A DNA stretch of 64,000 nucleotides from Trileptium ribeirensis. Taxonomy: Eukaryota > Nematoda > Enoplea > Enoplida > Thoracostomopsidae. The translations under genes were made by a program, and so were the position numbers. The notes beneath the pieces were generated by a model. The model was not told the origin of the DNA and ran no database searches. It saw only the letters and a list, made by a program, of their open reading frames with translations. The stretch spans positions 1-64,000 of the forward strand of contig JASANE010003719.1 in assembly GCA_030248225.1 (NCBI GenBank). Reading direction: 5' to 3'. Shown here one piece after another: positions 11,501 to 23,969 of the stretch (positions are counted from its first letter, which is position 1; the number at the start of each line of letters is the position of its first letter).

Positions 11501-14500
11501 AGTGTAAACAGCGCTTGAGTGATATTTCACTTTCTTGAAACGTGATTAATATGTCAACCAAGTACAACCCTTCGTATCAACACAAACTTAGATGTAATGT
11601 TTTTACTTCACGAATTCATAAATCGTTTGAAAGCCCGAAAAATATGTCAAATATCAGTAATTTTTAAGCTCGTCAACTGAAATTACCTGAATAAATACAT
11701 TTCCAAAGGCCAAAATAATATTATCAAACATAGCATTAGAATATTATTCATATCAGCAATTAATTATCATAAGTAACAGTCGTTGCATGGGCAATTGCGC
11801 TTTCAAATATTTGTACCAACGATTGTTACGAGTTCAAGCGAGCGCGACAGCACTAACTAGTTTGAATGAGTTAAGGTGCGTAAAAATTTCGGTGGTGCGG
11901 TTGGCTATGTTACAATTGATTTGGCTATGTTACAACCTTACATTCAGACATTTGTATGTACGGACTTATTACACAAACTATATTATAAGCTTCACCATAG
12001 ACACCACGTAATTTTACTAACAGTCTTCTTTTTCTCTAACTAAAACTTGTTATATTCGGTGGAAATAAAATCTGAGTATTCACGTTTAGGCTACTATTTC
12101 CGCAGCAAACCCCGTCTTTGTCTTTTTACGCTGTAAAACAAATGCAATATTTTATAATTCCTAGTTTAGTACATGTCATTTCACCCATGGTGGGTAATTT
12201 TATGAGACAATTATTCACGTAAATATATTTAATGATGTAAGCGCTCAACCCTTGTTACAGTGTATGTGCAGTATACTGTAAACTTTACCATACATATCGT
12301 ATTATCTGGTTTTAAGATTGAGGGAAATACGATTGGGGGTAATTTTTACACTAGTTTCAAAAATTTTTCTGTCTTGAATGCAAAACTTTTGCTGTGGTGA
12401 AAAGAGCGTTTACCCACCGCAATGTCCTTACAGAACAGTACTACAGCACCGAAAACAACACACCATAGAATTCCGTGCTAATTTTAAAATAATAGAATCT
12501 TTTTCAACTGCAACGACAAACGTCACGTCTCCAGTACGTTAAACAAGTGTATTTTTGAACGAAAAACCACTGTAATGACGCATTTTTTAGTGTAGCGATA
12601 GTTCAGATTTAGCGGCACAGCATTTTGCAGCATCAAACCGATCTGTAAAAAGAAATTTAGAAATGCGCTTCTGTCCTTACAGCTTACTCCTTAAATATAT
12701 ATACGGTTTGATAGTAAACTCGATACCGGTGTAAAGGAACCTACCGCGATGTTTTGCTTAGGAACAGAATAAACAAGGTGTCATAAGTATTTTCTTCGCC
12801 TGATAACCGTATTCTGGGCGGCACTTGCATGCTACACAACTTGAGAATAGATTTTCTTCATACGGAACAGGGCTATTATAGCCGATAGTTTAATTTTAGT
12901 TAGATCCAAACCAGCGTATTTTGTATTTTTCCTGAAACGTGTATGTTCGAACATATTCGAGTCGTTTGCCATATACTATTTGTTATTTTTTAAACTGAGT
13001 CCAGTAGTCTGGATTGTAAAGTATTTTATTATGATCACACTGGAGTACCTCAGCGTGACTTGAGCAAAACCTGGATAGTTTGGTTTTTCCAATTTGCGTA
13101 AACATGTCACAGACTAAAGCAATTGTATAAAATACTAATATGGGTGTCAATTTGCACTTATTGTAGAAAAAACATTAAAATCTGACGTCAGGATGATGAA
13201 TATTGTGCTATTTCGGCAGCGATTTTTGGCGTTAATGCAAGAAAATATGGTTAAAGTTGAAATATACTACGCCGACTTGACTTTAGCTTCGATCACCGAG
13301 TCGCCAATTATTTCAGTGGCAGGACTGGTATCGAATTTAGGCGGTGCAATGGGTATGTTTTTGGATTGATAAAACGCTGAGGGTCCTAAATGAAGGCCAT
13401 GTCATGCCAACCTCAATATACTAAGGCAGAACCTTACGTTAGCTTAAGTACTCACGTTCCTACGTACGTTTTAAGAGTCTAAGTCGGGGTTCCTTCCCAT
13501 TCATCCATCGAATCACTGAAACCAAGGATGCAGCATTTTCCAATGGTATAATATAGTTTGTTTCAGGATTACTTTACGCTAATCTATTGATATGAAAAAT
13601 TCATTGAGCTGCCAACCATTGGATTAGCCAAGTTTAGAAAACATTAACAACCACTATGCACCGTTAAATGTATCTCGTAAACATGAAATGGAATAGTGCC
13701 AGGGGCGTAGCTAATCCATTGATCTGCGCCAAATTGGTTATGCATAGCACTGCTCACCATTAGTTAGCGAAGGTTATAAAAATAACATCCACTATTCAGC
13801 GCTGATTTCTTTTAGGTAATGCGTTCAATACATTTTAGCATTTAAGTGAAGGGATAATTTTCTAAATATGAAAATAATAATTTTCCAAATTAAAATATTT
13901 CCTTAATGTGATATTCCTTTACATTGAATACTAAAATTTTATAGGAAAAGTCTTCTAACAATATTAGGTACTTAGATTTATACTATTCAGAAGGCTTCAA
14001 TTGTATCAAACGCCAAGAATTGAGCGAACTGTTTATTGCGGCCATAAACAGTAGAAGTAAGAACTGTGTAAGGATGACTGATAATTGGAAATTAATATGA
14101 GGACTATATTTTATGAGTTACAAATCATGTAATAAACGATTTAGGATATTCGTGGTCGAGAACGCTTAAATTCTAATCTAACTCTCCGAACTATAGATGA
14201 AATACTATAGTTCTCAATGTTCTGATCCTGAAATTTAATCAGAGCTCTGGTACCTATATAAATTTCACCAGTTTTTAACGACAGACAAACGTTTTTATCA
14301 AAATTGAAACTATTTACTTATTATATATATCCATTGTTATTACCGAAGTTGCCTACGGTTTAACGTCCAAATTCAACAGCGTGAAGGATTGTTTTGTCAT
14401 CATGCAAAACTGGATGCTTGATTTCTTTATGTCTTAGCTTAAGTTCAGATTTACCATAGTCTATTTTGGAGTTATGAGACATACCCTAACTAAGATCCAA

Positions 14501-15829
14501 ACTAGCACACAGCAGTAAATCGGCATGAAATTGAAAAATGCATAAAAAGAACATGACTTGTGAATTATCTAAAACAGGTACAGCACTGTTGTTTTTCCTA
14601 TCTTTCTCAAAATTAAATTAACCCTATTATGAGCCTCCTACAGCCCAATTTTTACAAACTGCACAAGGAATTAACACTTGTATGTTATCCTGAAGTCGTG
14701 CACCATTATCATCGTAAAAAGATCATAGCCTTTAGTAATTGGTACAGATAATATTTTAATATATTTTCTAAGTTGCCGTTATAGAAAATATATTATGTTG
14801 TTATAATATATATCTTCTATAGTAGAATCTATCCTTATCGTGTCTCTGCATACCTCAGTCTGTGCAAAGCATTTGATCTTGTGTGGTTCATTGATCACCA
14901 TGTGCATATCAGCGGGCAGCACTGCACCGTAAAGCCGGACAAAGCAATTTTTTTAGATGGACTTACATCACAATTTACTAGCCTTATCTACAGATTTGGG
15001 TACCTAATTTAAACGTCCAAGATACGCAAATTTGACACTTGAACTATCAAAGTTAGCATGGGTACCCGGGTAGTTAGTCTGGTACCCGAGTAGTTTCGTT
15101 GGGTTGAGTATTCTGGCAGCGACTACAACCCAATGCCCAATCCTAGTTCAAACTCAATGGTGCGTACATATATTTCATATTCTGGCTTTTAAACAACGGA
15201 TTTGTAAAATAACGAACCTTCATAAACATATCTAATGCGACGCTTATTATGTTACAGCTATGTTTGCCAAATATTGTTGATGAAAACCAATTTTAGTTAC
15301 AAAGTTATTTCAAAGTTCTGTCGTGTAAATATTCATGAATATGCTAGCAGCTAAATCTTTGATTCTCCACATTCAATGTAACAAAGAGTCCATAAGACGA
15401 AGTTTGTACATGAGCATGACACTGAGTCATTTTCTTGTACAACACCCCATCTATAAACTCAAGCTTTGACAGTCTCCTTAAGTAACAACATGAAATTTTG
15501 ATCCCATTTTGTTTAAAACATTATTAACCCTTATCGGATATGTTCCTTGTGACTAGTAAGCGTGGCTCGGTAAGTCATTCTTAAGTTTCAGGCTCGCTAT
15601 GACTGTCTTCATGCCGGATTACTCTCCTTTACGCTAATCTCTTGGTTTCCAGTTATAATTAATTCATAACAAATTTATTAAATTGATAGATCAATTATTT
15701 AATAATGATATTAAAAATATTTCAGGCTTATCGGCGGGTCTTAGTATACTAACTATCGTTGAGTTTGGAATTTTTCTTTATAATTGCTTCGAATTTTGTT
15801 GGAAACGGAATGCAGTCAAAGACAACTAG
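5168..15829 (+). CDS. DEG/ENaC (degenerin/epithelial sodium channel) family subunit, six 3' exons
   Basis: Six exons splice in phase into about 400 codons of an amiloride-sensitive-type sodium channel subunit: about 5168-5530, 6921-7196, 9772-9927, 10471-10582, 13167-13352 and 15726-15829. Family hallmarks appear in order. They are the extracellular SC..(8)..C-H and YGQCFTFN motifs; RLKYPFSNCYD; a cysteine-rich segment (CFITCELKLAAERCNC, later CHGSCSSIC); the membrane-proximal ENMVKVEIYYADL; and the pore/TM2 entry GLSAGLSILTIVEF with the G-x-S-like selectivity region. A short cytosolic tail ends KRNAVKDN-stop. The first three introns are phase 0 and the last two phase 1, with GT..AG ends throughout. 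The cytosolic N-terminus, TM1 and the FPAVTIC-type segment are not found upstream, where retrotransposon A lies. The protein would be a plasma-membrane trimeric cation channel subunit; ligand and ion selectivity cannot be told from this. Confidence 0.88.
5565..6138. repeat. 574-bp foldback (MITE-like) element in a channel intron
   Basis: Terminal inverted repeats begin TGCAGCTTTCACAGAAAAAT (5565) and end with the complement ATTTTTCTGTGAAAGCTGCA (6138). The arms stay complementary for at least 110 bases, for example AGTTTGTCTCTTA..GGGACAAAAATCT against its complement near 6060-6110. The interior is a series of GTAAGAGAC/GTCTCTTAC-type subrepeats in both orientations. No ORF is present. The flanks share ATA at both ends, a possible short target duplication. 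The superfamily is not assigned. Confidence 0.8.
6139..6920 (+). other. Rest of intron a/b: low-complexity DNA with a G-quadruplex-type motif
   Basis: There is no coding signal beyond composition-driven frames. It contains degenerate CTAAG/TTAGnC repeats at 6375-6430 and a G-rich segment. At 6470-6498 five G's, four G's, five G's and four G's are separated by loops of 1, 5 and 3 bases, which fits the quadruplex pattern on the sense strand. Confidence 0.5.
6921..7196 (+). CDS. DEG/ENaC exon b (cysteine-rich domain)
   Basis: The acceptor is CTTTTTACAG ending at 6920 and the donor is GTAAGA at 7197; the exon is 92 codons, phase 0 at both ends. It begins RLKYPFSNCYDPKTDS and carries the conserved C...C...C-x-C spacing in TETCFITCELKLAAERCNC followed by a TNPRLLTP segment. 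This is the most diagnostic extracellular part of the channel. Confidence 0.88.
7197..9771 (+). other. Intron b/c (2.6 kb) with two GC-rich islets
   Basis: No exon-like segment is recognised. Two islets stand out. At about 8205-8370 there are repeated CCGGCC/GGTCGG words, and the open frames on the minus strand there are composition shadows. At 9483-9515 there is a G-rich stretch with four GGG runs. The remainder is AT-rich with no clear repeats. Confidence 0.5.
9772..9927 (+). CDS. DEG/ENaC exon c (second cysteine cluster)
   Basis: The acceptor is GGATTTTTATAG ending at 9771. The exon reads VNEEFERICHGSCSSICDEG, then the S...FPTL segment that follows this cluster in the family. The likely donor is GTATGA at 9928 (phase 0). 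An alternative donor GTACTA at 9904 is also phase 0 and would remove eight codons. Confidence 0.8.
9928..10470 (+). other. Intron c/d, nothing recognised
   Basis: A short AT-rich intron between two in-phase exons. I see no repeat, ORF or structural motif in it. Confidence 0.5.
10471..10582 (+). CDS. DEG/ENaC exon d
   Basis: The acceptor is TTAATTTTAG ending at 10470 and the donor is GTACCG at 10583. The exon is 37 codons plus one base, beginning NTLEKDFELSTIMKSLAI. It has no diagnostic motif of its own. It is supported by keeping the frame between exon c and exon e: it ends phase 1, and exon e starts with the two bases needed. Confidence 0.6.
10583..15725 (+). other. Introns d/e and e/f (excluding exon e at 13167-13352), nothing recognised
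   Basis: Two introns of about 2.6 and 2.4 kb flank exon e. They are AT-rich with stops in all frames. The 74-codon frame at 11787-12011 has no recognisable motif. I found no mobile element with clear ends here. Confidence 0.45.
13167..13352 (+). CDS. DEG/ENaC exon e (membrane-proximal segment before the pore)
   Basis: The acceptor is CACTTATTGTAG ending at 13166 and the donor is GTATGT at 13353, phase 1 on both sides. It reads RQRFLALMQENMVKVEIYYADL, then TESPIISVAGLVSNLGGAM. The pattern N-x-V-K-x-x-I-Y-Y-x-D-L followed by S-x-x-S-x-x-x-L-x-S-x-L-G-G is characteristic of DEG/ENaC channels just outside TM2. Confidence 0.88.
15726..15829 (+). CDS. DEG/ENaC terminal exon f (pore and TM2, stop TAG)
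   Basis: The acceptor is ATATTTCAG ending at 15725. It completes the GGAMG...GLSAGLSILTIVEFGIFLYN pore/TM2 sequence, a hydrophobic helix of about 20 residues with the conserved glutamate, followed by a short basic tail and TAG at 15827-15829. The tail is only about 15 residues, at the short end for the family. No canonical AATAAA signal is seen in the next 150 bases. Confidence 0.87.
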
Positions 15830-17935
15830 TGAACAGGTTGATTACTGACTGATCGAATGCAACAATTATATGTATTGTAAAAGACATCAAATTTTCATGA
15901 TGTAAAAATATTGTTAACTGGAAAAAATATGAATAATGTCTATATATATACATTTAAACATATATTTAAACTTGGTTGGTACATATCTTTATATGCTTGC
16001 AGTTAATATAACCTGGAGATGATGATGACTTCTTGAGGCGAATATAATACTTCGTGTCCTCATCATTCTTTGCAGATATAACCACCAACTTTTGGGAGCG
16101 TCATGGTGTCATGGACAAAAATTCTTCCTGTTTCAAGTTATAAAGGTGATGGTACAAATTTGCATTTCGCCTATACCCCTATAAAGGTTGTTTAAAGGTA
16201 CCACTCTAACCGGAAAAAATTCTTGCCCATGATACCGTGACTGCCGTATACTGTTTGCAAGTACGCGCTCAAAAATTAACTACCTGTATTCAGTTAGCAG
16301 AAACCTAATAAATCATATATCAGCTGATTGTTGAATTTGTTATTGAATTCACTCAGTTGTACACTACAATACGCGTTACGCATCGATTAAGAATTTTGTA
16401 GCGAATCAGAAACTCGAATACTAATTAGCCTATATCTGCTCTGCTAATAACACCTAATCGAGTGGATACTTTTTAGCACGCGCCTTCCAAAACCGAAATT
16501 AATTTTTGAAAAATGGAGATTTTTTGTCAAGAAATACCTTCTACTTTCCTAAAATAATGGCTCCTTGAGATTCTGAAAAAATGGCGAAAATCTGCAGTAC
16601 CACCTCTCAGAACTTCACTAACAACCGTGCCATCAGCATAAAACCAGTTGTAACAGCTGTTCCACAATTGAACTAGGTTTTTTATATTGCAATAGTTTTT
16701 GAAACTTTCTGATTGTTAGCTGTAATTAGTGATCTCAAAAATAGCCTGTATAAAATTAAAAACCTATTACAGTAAAATAAAATGAATTCAACTAAACTTG
16801 TTTCGGTTTAACCACTATCTACAATTCGCTCATTCCCAGGTGCGGTCAAAATTGCTGATCCCGCGGCTACACGACACAAATCAAAAGTTTTACACGCCAT
16901 ATTGCCCGCCCCCGCAGAGTTGGAGTATTTTTTCAAAGCCCGCGAAGCCGCCAATTATAAACCTAATGTACATGGCGCTGGAAGTACCTCAATATATATA
17001 CTTTTGACAAGTATTGTATTGTGATTAGTTTTGTCATAGTCAGTTTTTCGCCAGTGAATCTCGCTCCCAAGGTCACACAAAAGAGAAGGTGACGCAGTTC
17101 CGTAACTGAGCTCGGTACCATACCAGGGTCTCAAAAAGAAAGCTTAGTGTAGTTGCAGCACAGCTAAGAACATGCCTATTATCTCACTAGTTATAAGCAT
17201 CTAGTTTATTCTACATCGACCCCTGAATGAACTCACTCGGATTTCTAATGCGCGGCCACTAAAGCAAAACTCTATGTCTTTTACACAGTGCTCACTAAAC
17301 GGAACTACTTTGTCGTTTGGAAGGTAGCACTGGCTTGTTGGCTTTGCGAATCGTACGCACTTCTGCTGTTACATGCCACCCGCACGTATGCGATACCAAA
17401 TGTTCACAAAATTTGGGGCCGTTCTCGAATCCCTTCCACGTACTCACTTTTACTATTCGACTTTTCCAAGCGTCAAACATATAAGCTACTGGTTAACTTA
17501 AAAACTGGTCGAGACGCATTACGAATACTCAAAACATATGGGCACATGAATGTGAATAAATGCGAATTATAAATGATTTACGACTATCTATGTCGTGCTG
17601 CTTATGTGGGACTATTTTGTAAAATTAAATATTATAACTCTCTGAATCCCACATTATGCAGTTTGTAACCATAACACATTTCTCAGTTCTTGCTGGGAAT
17701 TTAAGTTTTGGATCGCATTGCCGAAAGTAATTCAACTGAAAATTGCGTTCGAAATTTGAACTTGTCTGTCGGAATTTGGAAAATGTATGCAGCTTGACAT
17801 GTGACAACAGCAAAGTTTAGTAACACTTTGGTTCAGAAATAAACTATAAATAATTCTAACATATAGTTTAACGTTAATTTATTTTATGTACCTACAGCAT
17901 TTTATCATGAAAACAATCACATTCAAATACACTGA
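15830..17935. other. Intergenic DNA downstream of the channel gene
   Basis: AT-rich, no recognised gene. Small frames at 16798-17007 (69 codons) and 17288-17572 (94 codons, plus strand) have no domain, signal or splice context that I can identify. The second is the longer and slightly less AT-rich, but it is treated as unsupported. Confidence 0.4.
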
Positions 17936-18570
17936 CAAGCTGTTTGGTTTGATTGGCACTCGCGCTTACCACCTTCCTGTTGACAACGTAATCCGGCGTT
18001 CACGTTATAATGTTCCCAACGTTTGGAACCTATGTACAACACACAGTGTCAGGCACACTGTTGACAACAGGGTGTCTTAGACACCCCCATGTTTTTAATA
18101 AATTTTTCAAAGGTAGCTAATTACGCGTATTACCACTTATCGACAGTGTCAGGCACACCGTGTCTTCTGGCAGTTTCATTTACAGTGTTCGGAATTATCT
18201 GAGCAATGTTCATATGGGCTAGATACAAATTTCGAGAATTTAGAAAAAACTACACATGACAGTTGACTGCATTAGCTGCAGATCGTGTCCGTTATAGTTA
18301 GTTCGCGCCAAATTGGTAGCTATGTGTGTGTACGACACTGTCAAGAAAAAATGTAACAGCTTGTGGTGTGTGGTACACCCTCGGCCACTGATTTGCAGTA
18401 TGGGTGTCACCCTGACTGTCTATACGGTAGCGTCGCAACGACAGGGGTTCAAAAGTTCCAAACAGCGGAGACATTATAACGTGAACGCCGCATACTATTC
18501 CAACATTTTTCACCACTGATTCGCCAAATCCAATTAAACAACAAATTGCCAGCGCTAACTCAGGTATTAT
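17936..18570. repeat. Foldback-like dispersed repeat, copy 1
   Basis: The segment 17990-18030 (GGCGTTCACGTTATAATGTT and on) recurs in inverted orientation at about 18445-18495, next to a GTTCCAAAC/GTTTGGAAC pair. GTGTCAGGCACAC-type words recur between them. The part 18315-18500 is also found at 24690-24880 in the same orientation. There is no coding capacity. It is probably a nonautonomous DNA element; the termini are not sharply definable by eye. Confidence 0.55.
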
Positions 18571-18948
18571 ATAAACAGTCGAAAAACGTTGTTTAGTTGT
18601 GATCTCGGAGCACAGACGCCATGTTTAAAACAGCCGGATTTCGTTGCAACTACTCAGAACAGTTCCATTATTTAGACAATATATGAATTATTACCGTAGT
18701 GTAAGCATAGTTATTTCCAATCTCTATCCTTATAGCTTGATACACATTCATTAGTTTTTTTTCATAATTAAAGGCAAGTAATCCAATTTTATTACACATA
18801 AACCTAAAAATATAATTTACGTTTGTGACGGAGGGCCGACACCGATATGTAGGTCAAATGTAGTACATCCTGGACAGGCCGGGACGACCCCCATTTTCAA
18901 CGAGCCGGTTCGTACCAAAATATTTAGGTTCGTTATCACACATGCAGA

Positions 18949-19194
18949 ATGATCAGTACACAGTTTGATAACCTTGGATTTGTTTTAAGAATTGTTTGTC
19001 GGAATAATTTTATATATAAGTTTTTTATCCTTATGTTGGCTGTATCCTTTGTATCAGGCGTGCCTACACCCGATTACAAATGGCCCTGGCCTGGCTGGGC
19101 CGAAATTTTGGAGCTCCGGCCCGGTTTGAGCCAACGTCGATTTCCAACTGGCTGGGCCGAAAAACTTAGACCCTTTCTCCTCTCTACTCGTTAG
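18949..19194 (+). other. 81-codon open frame, hypothetical
   Basis: A plus-strand frame with a hydrophobic stretch (FFILMLAVSFVSGV) followed by PTPDYKWPWPGWAEI. It could be read as a signal peptide and a short mature part. However, the second half is built from repeated CTGGGCCGAAA-type words, and no homology or splice signals support it. Chance is more likely than a gene. Confidence 0.15.
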
Positions 19195-22100
19195 TTGGTA
19201 TAATTTAAACCTTACACAATTGTATGGCTGCAACAGAACTTGTTAGTTAAATTTTGTAGCAAGTAATTTACAGATCATGGTTACGAGATATCAAATGTTC
19301 ATGATCGTTTATTGATGCTACATTTAAAAAAGATATGCGAAATTGTGTAATAGACGCCAAAATTGTGTCTTGTGTACTGATTGTGGCGTTAATTCATTAT
19401 CTCTATGACTTTTGCTTAAGACAATTAATTTTCTTACATAATATATAAAGTACGACATCAAACCCATATTTTTAACAGAAATGAATGGAAACTTTGTTGT
19501 AGTTTGGAATTGTGATGCTGGAATTGGAATTGCAAGTTTCGGTTTTGTGTGCGGTATTTTATAAAAAAAACTTCTGTAAGCGGAATATTGCTACAGTAAA
19601 GCCTACTCTATACGCGTATCGTTATCACCGTTCATTATTCATTTTCTCGATAGCAGAATAATTAGTCCGCATTTTACTGGCCCGGCATTTTTTAAATATT
19701 ATTTAACTTTATTTTGCAAATTTCCATTTAAACATTGTATTTTTTGCAGTTTTTTTGCAACCGCGCCTCCGAGGAAACCAAAAACACAACTTTAATAGAA
19801 AAACGGTTTTATGATAATGGTTTGACTTCGTTTCTGTTTTATATAATACATATTGCTGGCTTAAAGATTCATCATCAAGACTACTAGGCATAGGTGCTCA
19901 TTGTCCAAGCGTTCATAGCTGTCGAAGGTATCGGTGTGGAGGCCCGGCGAGACAAAGGATAGGGCTAATCAAGAACTCTTTCTGGCTACCGAATTTTTCC
20001 ACATAATTTCCCCAATTCTCAGGGTTAATTTCAAAAATTTATTACTTCTGCCTAGAGGAGTAGGTCCAGATCCTCATCGAGGGGTATCTATGACTTAGAG
20101 GTCCTACAATTAGAAGATGTAAACCTATTAGCGCCATTTATGGAAACCTAAGCTATTAGGACATTTTCGTGACATGCTTCATTGTAACATTCCAAGACAT
20201 AAACGTTGTTACAGATATATAATGCATAAACTGAAAGTGCAGCGTTCGGTTGTTCCATGAAGTCAATTCAATGCACGTTTGAATATACGTTAACATGTGG
20301 AGGGTTATTCACTCGCTTGAGCAGAATTTAAGCTAAAATTATGATATGCTTTATGCATGAGTGAACTTGAGCTGCGCCCCTTACCATCCTTTTTTGACAA
20401 AAGCTATTGCCATTCAGTTGTTCACTGAACACAAATTTCATTTTTGCGTTAAAGAACATAAATTAGTGCGTTTCATATTCCATACATTGTAATTTGAAAA
20501 TGTTCGCGAACACAATGGTGTTAAAGTACAGGGGCCGAGTTGCATTCGCTAAAGGCGTTATGGAACAGGAAAATGTCGAAATTAGATACGGCTATTGAAA
20601 TTCGAGTTTTGTTCGCTAACAACGTTTTGTATATAGTGTTAAAAAGAGGATTGTTGGGGCACAGGTTTACTCTTGCATTATTTATTTACATCTCATTACA
20701 AATTTACACCCGATTTTATCTGGCTACGACATACAAATTTGTCCAATACCACCCTTGATAAAAAACATTAATGGGGGGGCCAACACGAGTTTAGGATTAC
20801 CAAGCCTGCAACTTTAGTGTATGGTTCCGGTTTTTGTTTTTACCTAAACGCGAGCAAAGAAGGTCATCGACTAAAAAGTTCGGTAGAAACTTTATTGCAA
20901 TGACGCGTTGACATGGTTCTGCCGCTAATACCTCACTCAATGTTTAAGTTTCACTAGGTATCCAGTCATTTTACGCTTTACCCCAGTGGAAACAGGGGAA
21001 CTAATTCAGATATTTAGCGCTAGCCATAATAAAAATTTTATACATTATTCCTTATAAATAAATCTACTGAACTTTTGCCGCTGGGTTTACTCCAGCTAGT
21101 AGGAGACGTGAATTCACCAAAAATGCAAGTTTCAACTTTGTAATTCCTGAACTCAAAGGTCAATATGCCCGCAAGCTGCGTGATATTGTAGGCGTCACGT
21201 AGAAATCGTACCTAGATACTGACATAGCTTCTATATCGAAATAGGACGTAGCATCAAATTCACAAAATCAAAAATAAAAATTTTTGCTTATATACGTACT
21301 TCAAAACAAGTATTCTATGTCAGATACAAAGATATCCTGTATAACAATTGGCACAGCCAAACCAAGAGTCCAGCGTAGTCGATTGCACTGAAGATTGTGA
21401 CACTGCTGAGAGTTGTATGATTTCTTATTGGGCCTTATCAACGCCCATGGTACGTCGCGGCCGTTTTGGCCATTAACATTTTGGGTTCCCCGGTGTATCA
21501 TAAAATCATGACTACCTCACTTAATTAATTCAAGCCCCCGCTCACTTTCGAGGACCAGTTAAGTATGCCCACTCATGCTCTTGGATTACTAATTCCGAAC
21601 CCGTCAGCTTCCTAAACCACTAATTCAGAGATCCACATAGTCATACAATTGATGTAGGATATGGTAGCCATACAATTTTCAGTATTTGTATGACTTTCAA
21701 AGCAACTTGTAACAATATAAATGTTACATAAAAATTGTGTGAAATTGCCATTGTACCAATATTAAAGAGAGAATGATAAACATAGATCACATAGCTAGTG
21801 TCTACGATATTCACGGTATATACTTCTTTATTCGTGATTTTTTTGCAACTCTCATAATTCATCAACTGATCAAAGTATTTGGCTATTTTATTTCTTCGAT
21901 TGAATTTAAATAAATTATCCGTGTCCAAATACAATACTATACGTATATCTCAGCCTATTGGGACACAATGGTCAAACAACATCACATTTCAGGTTTATAT
22001 CAGTAGATTTTTGCTTTTGTAGTTGGTAGCGATGGGTCTAAGGAAACTGATTTAGCTCAAATTTTCACAGTAGATGTGACCTTAGCGGGATTGCTCGTGG

Positions 22101-23578
22101 GTTGGGGGAATGCACGAGGTCCAGAGTTTCAACTTATATAACTACAATTTCTTACATTTATTTTGTTTTTCAAAAGGGTAAACGGCTACGTCTAGGACTA
22201 AAAAAGGAAATTTATGTGTTGTTCAAAATATTGTCGCAACAAGTGCCGATGTGCCAATCGGTGCTCGGTAATAGAGTGGCACTGCCACCGAGCACCCAGG
22301 TACACTTTGGCAACTATTTATGTAACATTCTTACCGCTTTTTTATTTGTTTTGATGATACCCGGCTTTAAAAGATTGAAACGAAGAACATTTTGATCAAA
22401 ATTTTTTAGAGATTGCACTTAATTGCCTATATGAATTATCTCAAAAATATTTAATAATACAGGCTTGTTTTCTTGATAAATATTGCCCATTTCGCTGGCT
22501 GCACCGTTGCTGCCATTGATAATGGTGATCTAACTAATATATTGTAAAGAACTATGGGATTACTCCCAGAAATTCTAAGCCAGAATCACCCTGGTTAAAC
22601 TTACACCTAGGGTGGGGCTGAGATGTGGTTTAAAAGCTAACCTTAAATATTTTTGGCGGATTGTGAAAATATCTGTTATTTGGTACGAACCTTGTTCGAC
22701 GTCTAAGCCATGTTTGTGTTTGCAATAAAAGTCCTATGTAGACCCATCGCGACATAAAAAGAAGACCACTGTTTTCTAAGAAAAAATACGAAACAACTAC
22801 AGTTATAGTTTACGGGGTAACTAAAAGAAATTTTGAAGTTATGCTTCTTTGCTGGTTGTTTTTCCCGTTAAATTTTATTTTGGTCGATATTTTCTTCTGT
22901 TAAAGACTATATATGGGAATGATGAGGCGACATCAATTGTGGGTGTCAGACTAATGAAGATTGTTTTTGTTTTTAAAATAGAAATATATAAATGATAAAC
23001 TGCTTATAAATTTTGTTTCTGCAAACAATACATAACTAGTCGTTTTTTTATTTATTACCGAGATATATCTTGTATGTGAACACAATATTTCTTGAAACCC
23101 AAAACTCAAAACCAAATCTTACTCATTGAGATTTATATCGTGTTGCACTTTTTACATTGGCTGAGTTTAGTGTACAGCGTTCTTTCCGGTCCAAAGCATT
23201 TTTATAATTTTAATATATATAAACTTCATATTTAAAAATAATAATTTGATATATATACTAGACTGATTGATCAATAACCTCCATTCACACAAGGCGAAGG
23301 CTAAACTATAGTTTTCCGCAACCTCAACGTAGACGCTTTGTAGATGAATGTGCTGAGTGTACCGTACTCAGCATGGTTTATTTTACCAAATACAAGTCTA
23401 TAGATACTGTTCGTCAGGTTCCACTCTATTACAGTGATAACGCTTTAGGTTTTCTTAGCATAGCAGTTCGTACGAATATAGAACTTTAGTGATGAGACCA
23501 TAAACGGATTATGTTGAGTTCTTAATCACCAGGATGCTCGCTTCAATTCTTTGCCTCTTTAAGTTAAAGGCTAAACCT
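19195..23578. other. 4.4-kb AT-rich intergenic stretch, nothing recognised
   Basis: No frame longer than 100 codons and no transposase, polymerase or RNA-gene motif seen on either strand. Small frames (for example 22102-22395 plus and 21641-21934 minus, 97 codons each) lack recognisable content. Confidence 0.45.
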
Positions 23579-23830
23579 AAGGCTGAGCACCCGCCTCAGG
23601 CTTAGCCTAACTCTAAGGCTGAGCACCCGCCTCAGGCTTAGATTAACTCTAAGGCTGAGCACCCGCCACAGGCTTAGCCTAACTCTAATGCTGAGCACCC
23701 GCCACAGGCTTAGTCTAACTCTAAGGCTGAGCACCTGCCACAGGCTTAGCCTAACTCTAAGGCTGAGCACCCACCACAGGCTTAGCCTAACTCTAAGGCT
23801 CAGCACCCACCACAGGCTTAGCCTAAACCT
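23579..23830. repeat. Minisatellite, seven 36-bp units
   Basis: Seven tandem units of 36 bp (252 bp in all) with consensus words AAGGCTGAGCACCCGCC and CAGGCTTAGCCTAACTCT. Units differ at one to three positions each. Because 36 is a multiple of three, frames stay open on both strands (12-residue periodic products), which explains the apparent ORFs here. A degenerate CCTAAG-rich tail follows to about 23905. Confidence 0.92.
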
Positions 23831-23969
23831 AAGAATGAGCCTAAGCGTAAAGCCTAAGTCAAAGACTTCTAAGATTCTAAGACTAAACTAAGCCTAGTCT
23901 CATAAAACAACGTCAAAGTATTTTGATCTACGGTACTTGTTCCAATTCTCTGTTATAGAACCACTTTGA

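Noticed and set aside
23579..23830. Regular repeats that could suggest a CRISPR array
   Set aside because: The repeat is continuous with no unique spacers, and the host is an animal.
23564..23891. 80- and 67-codon periodic ORFs on both strands
   Set aside because: They are translations of the 36-bp minisatellite; its length divisible by three keeps frames open.
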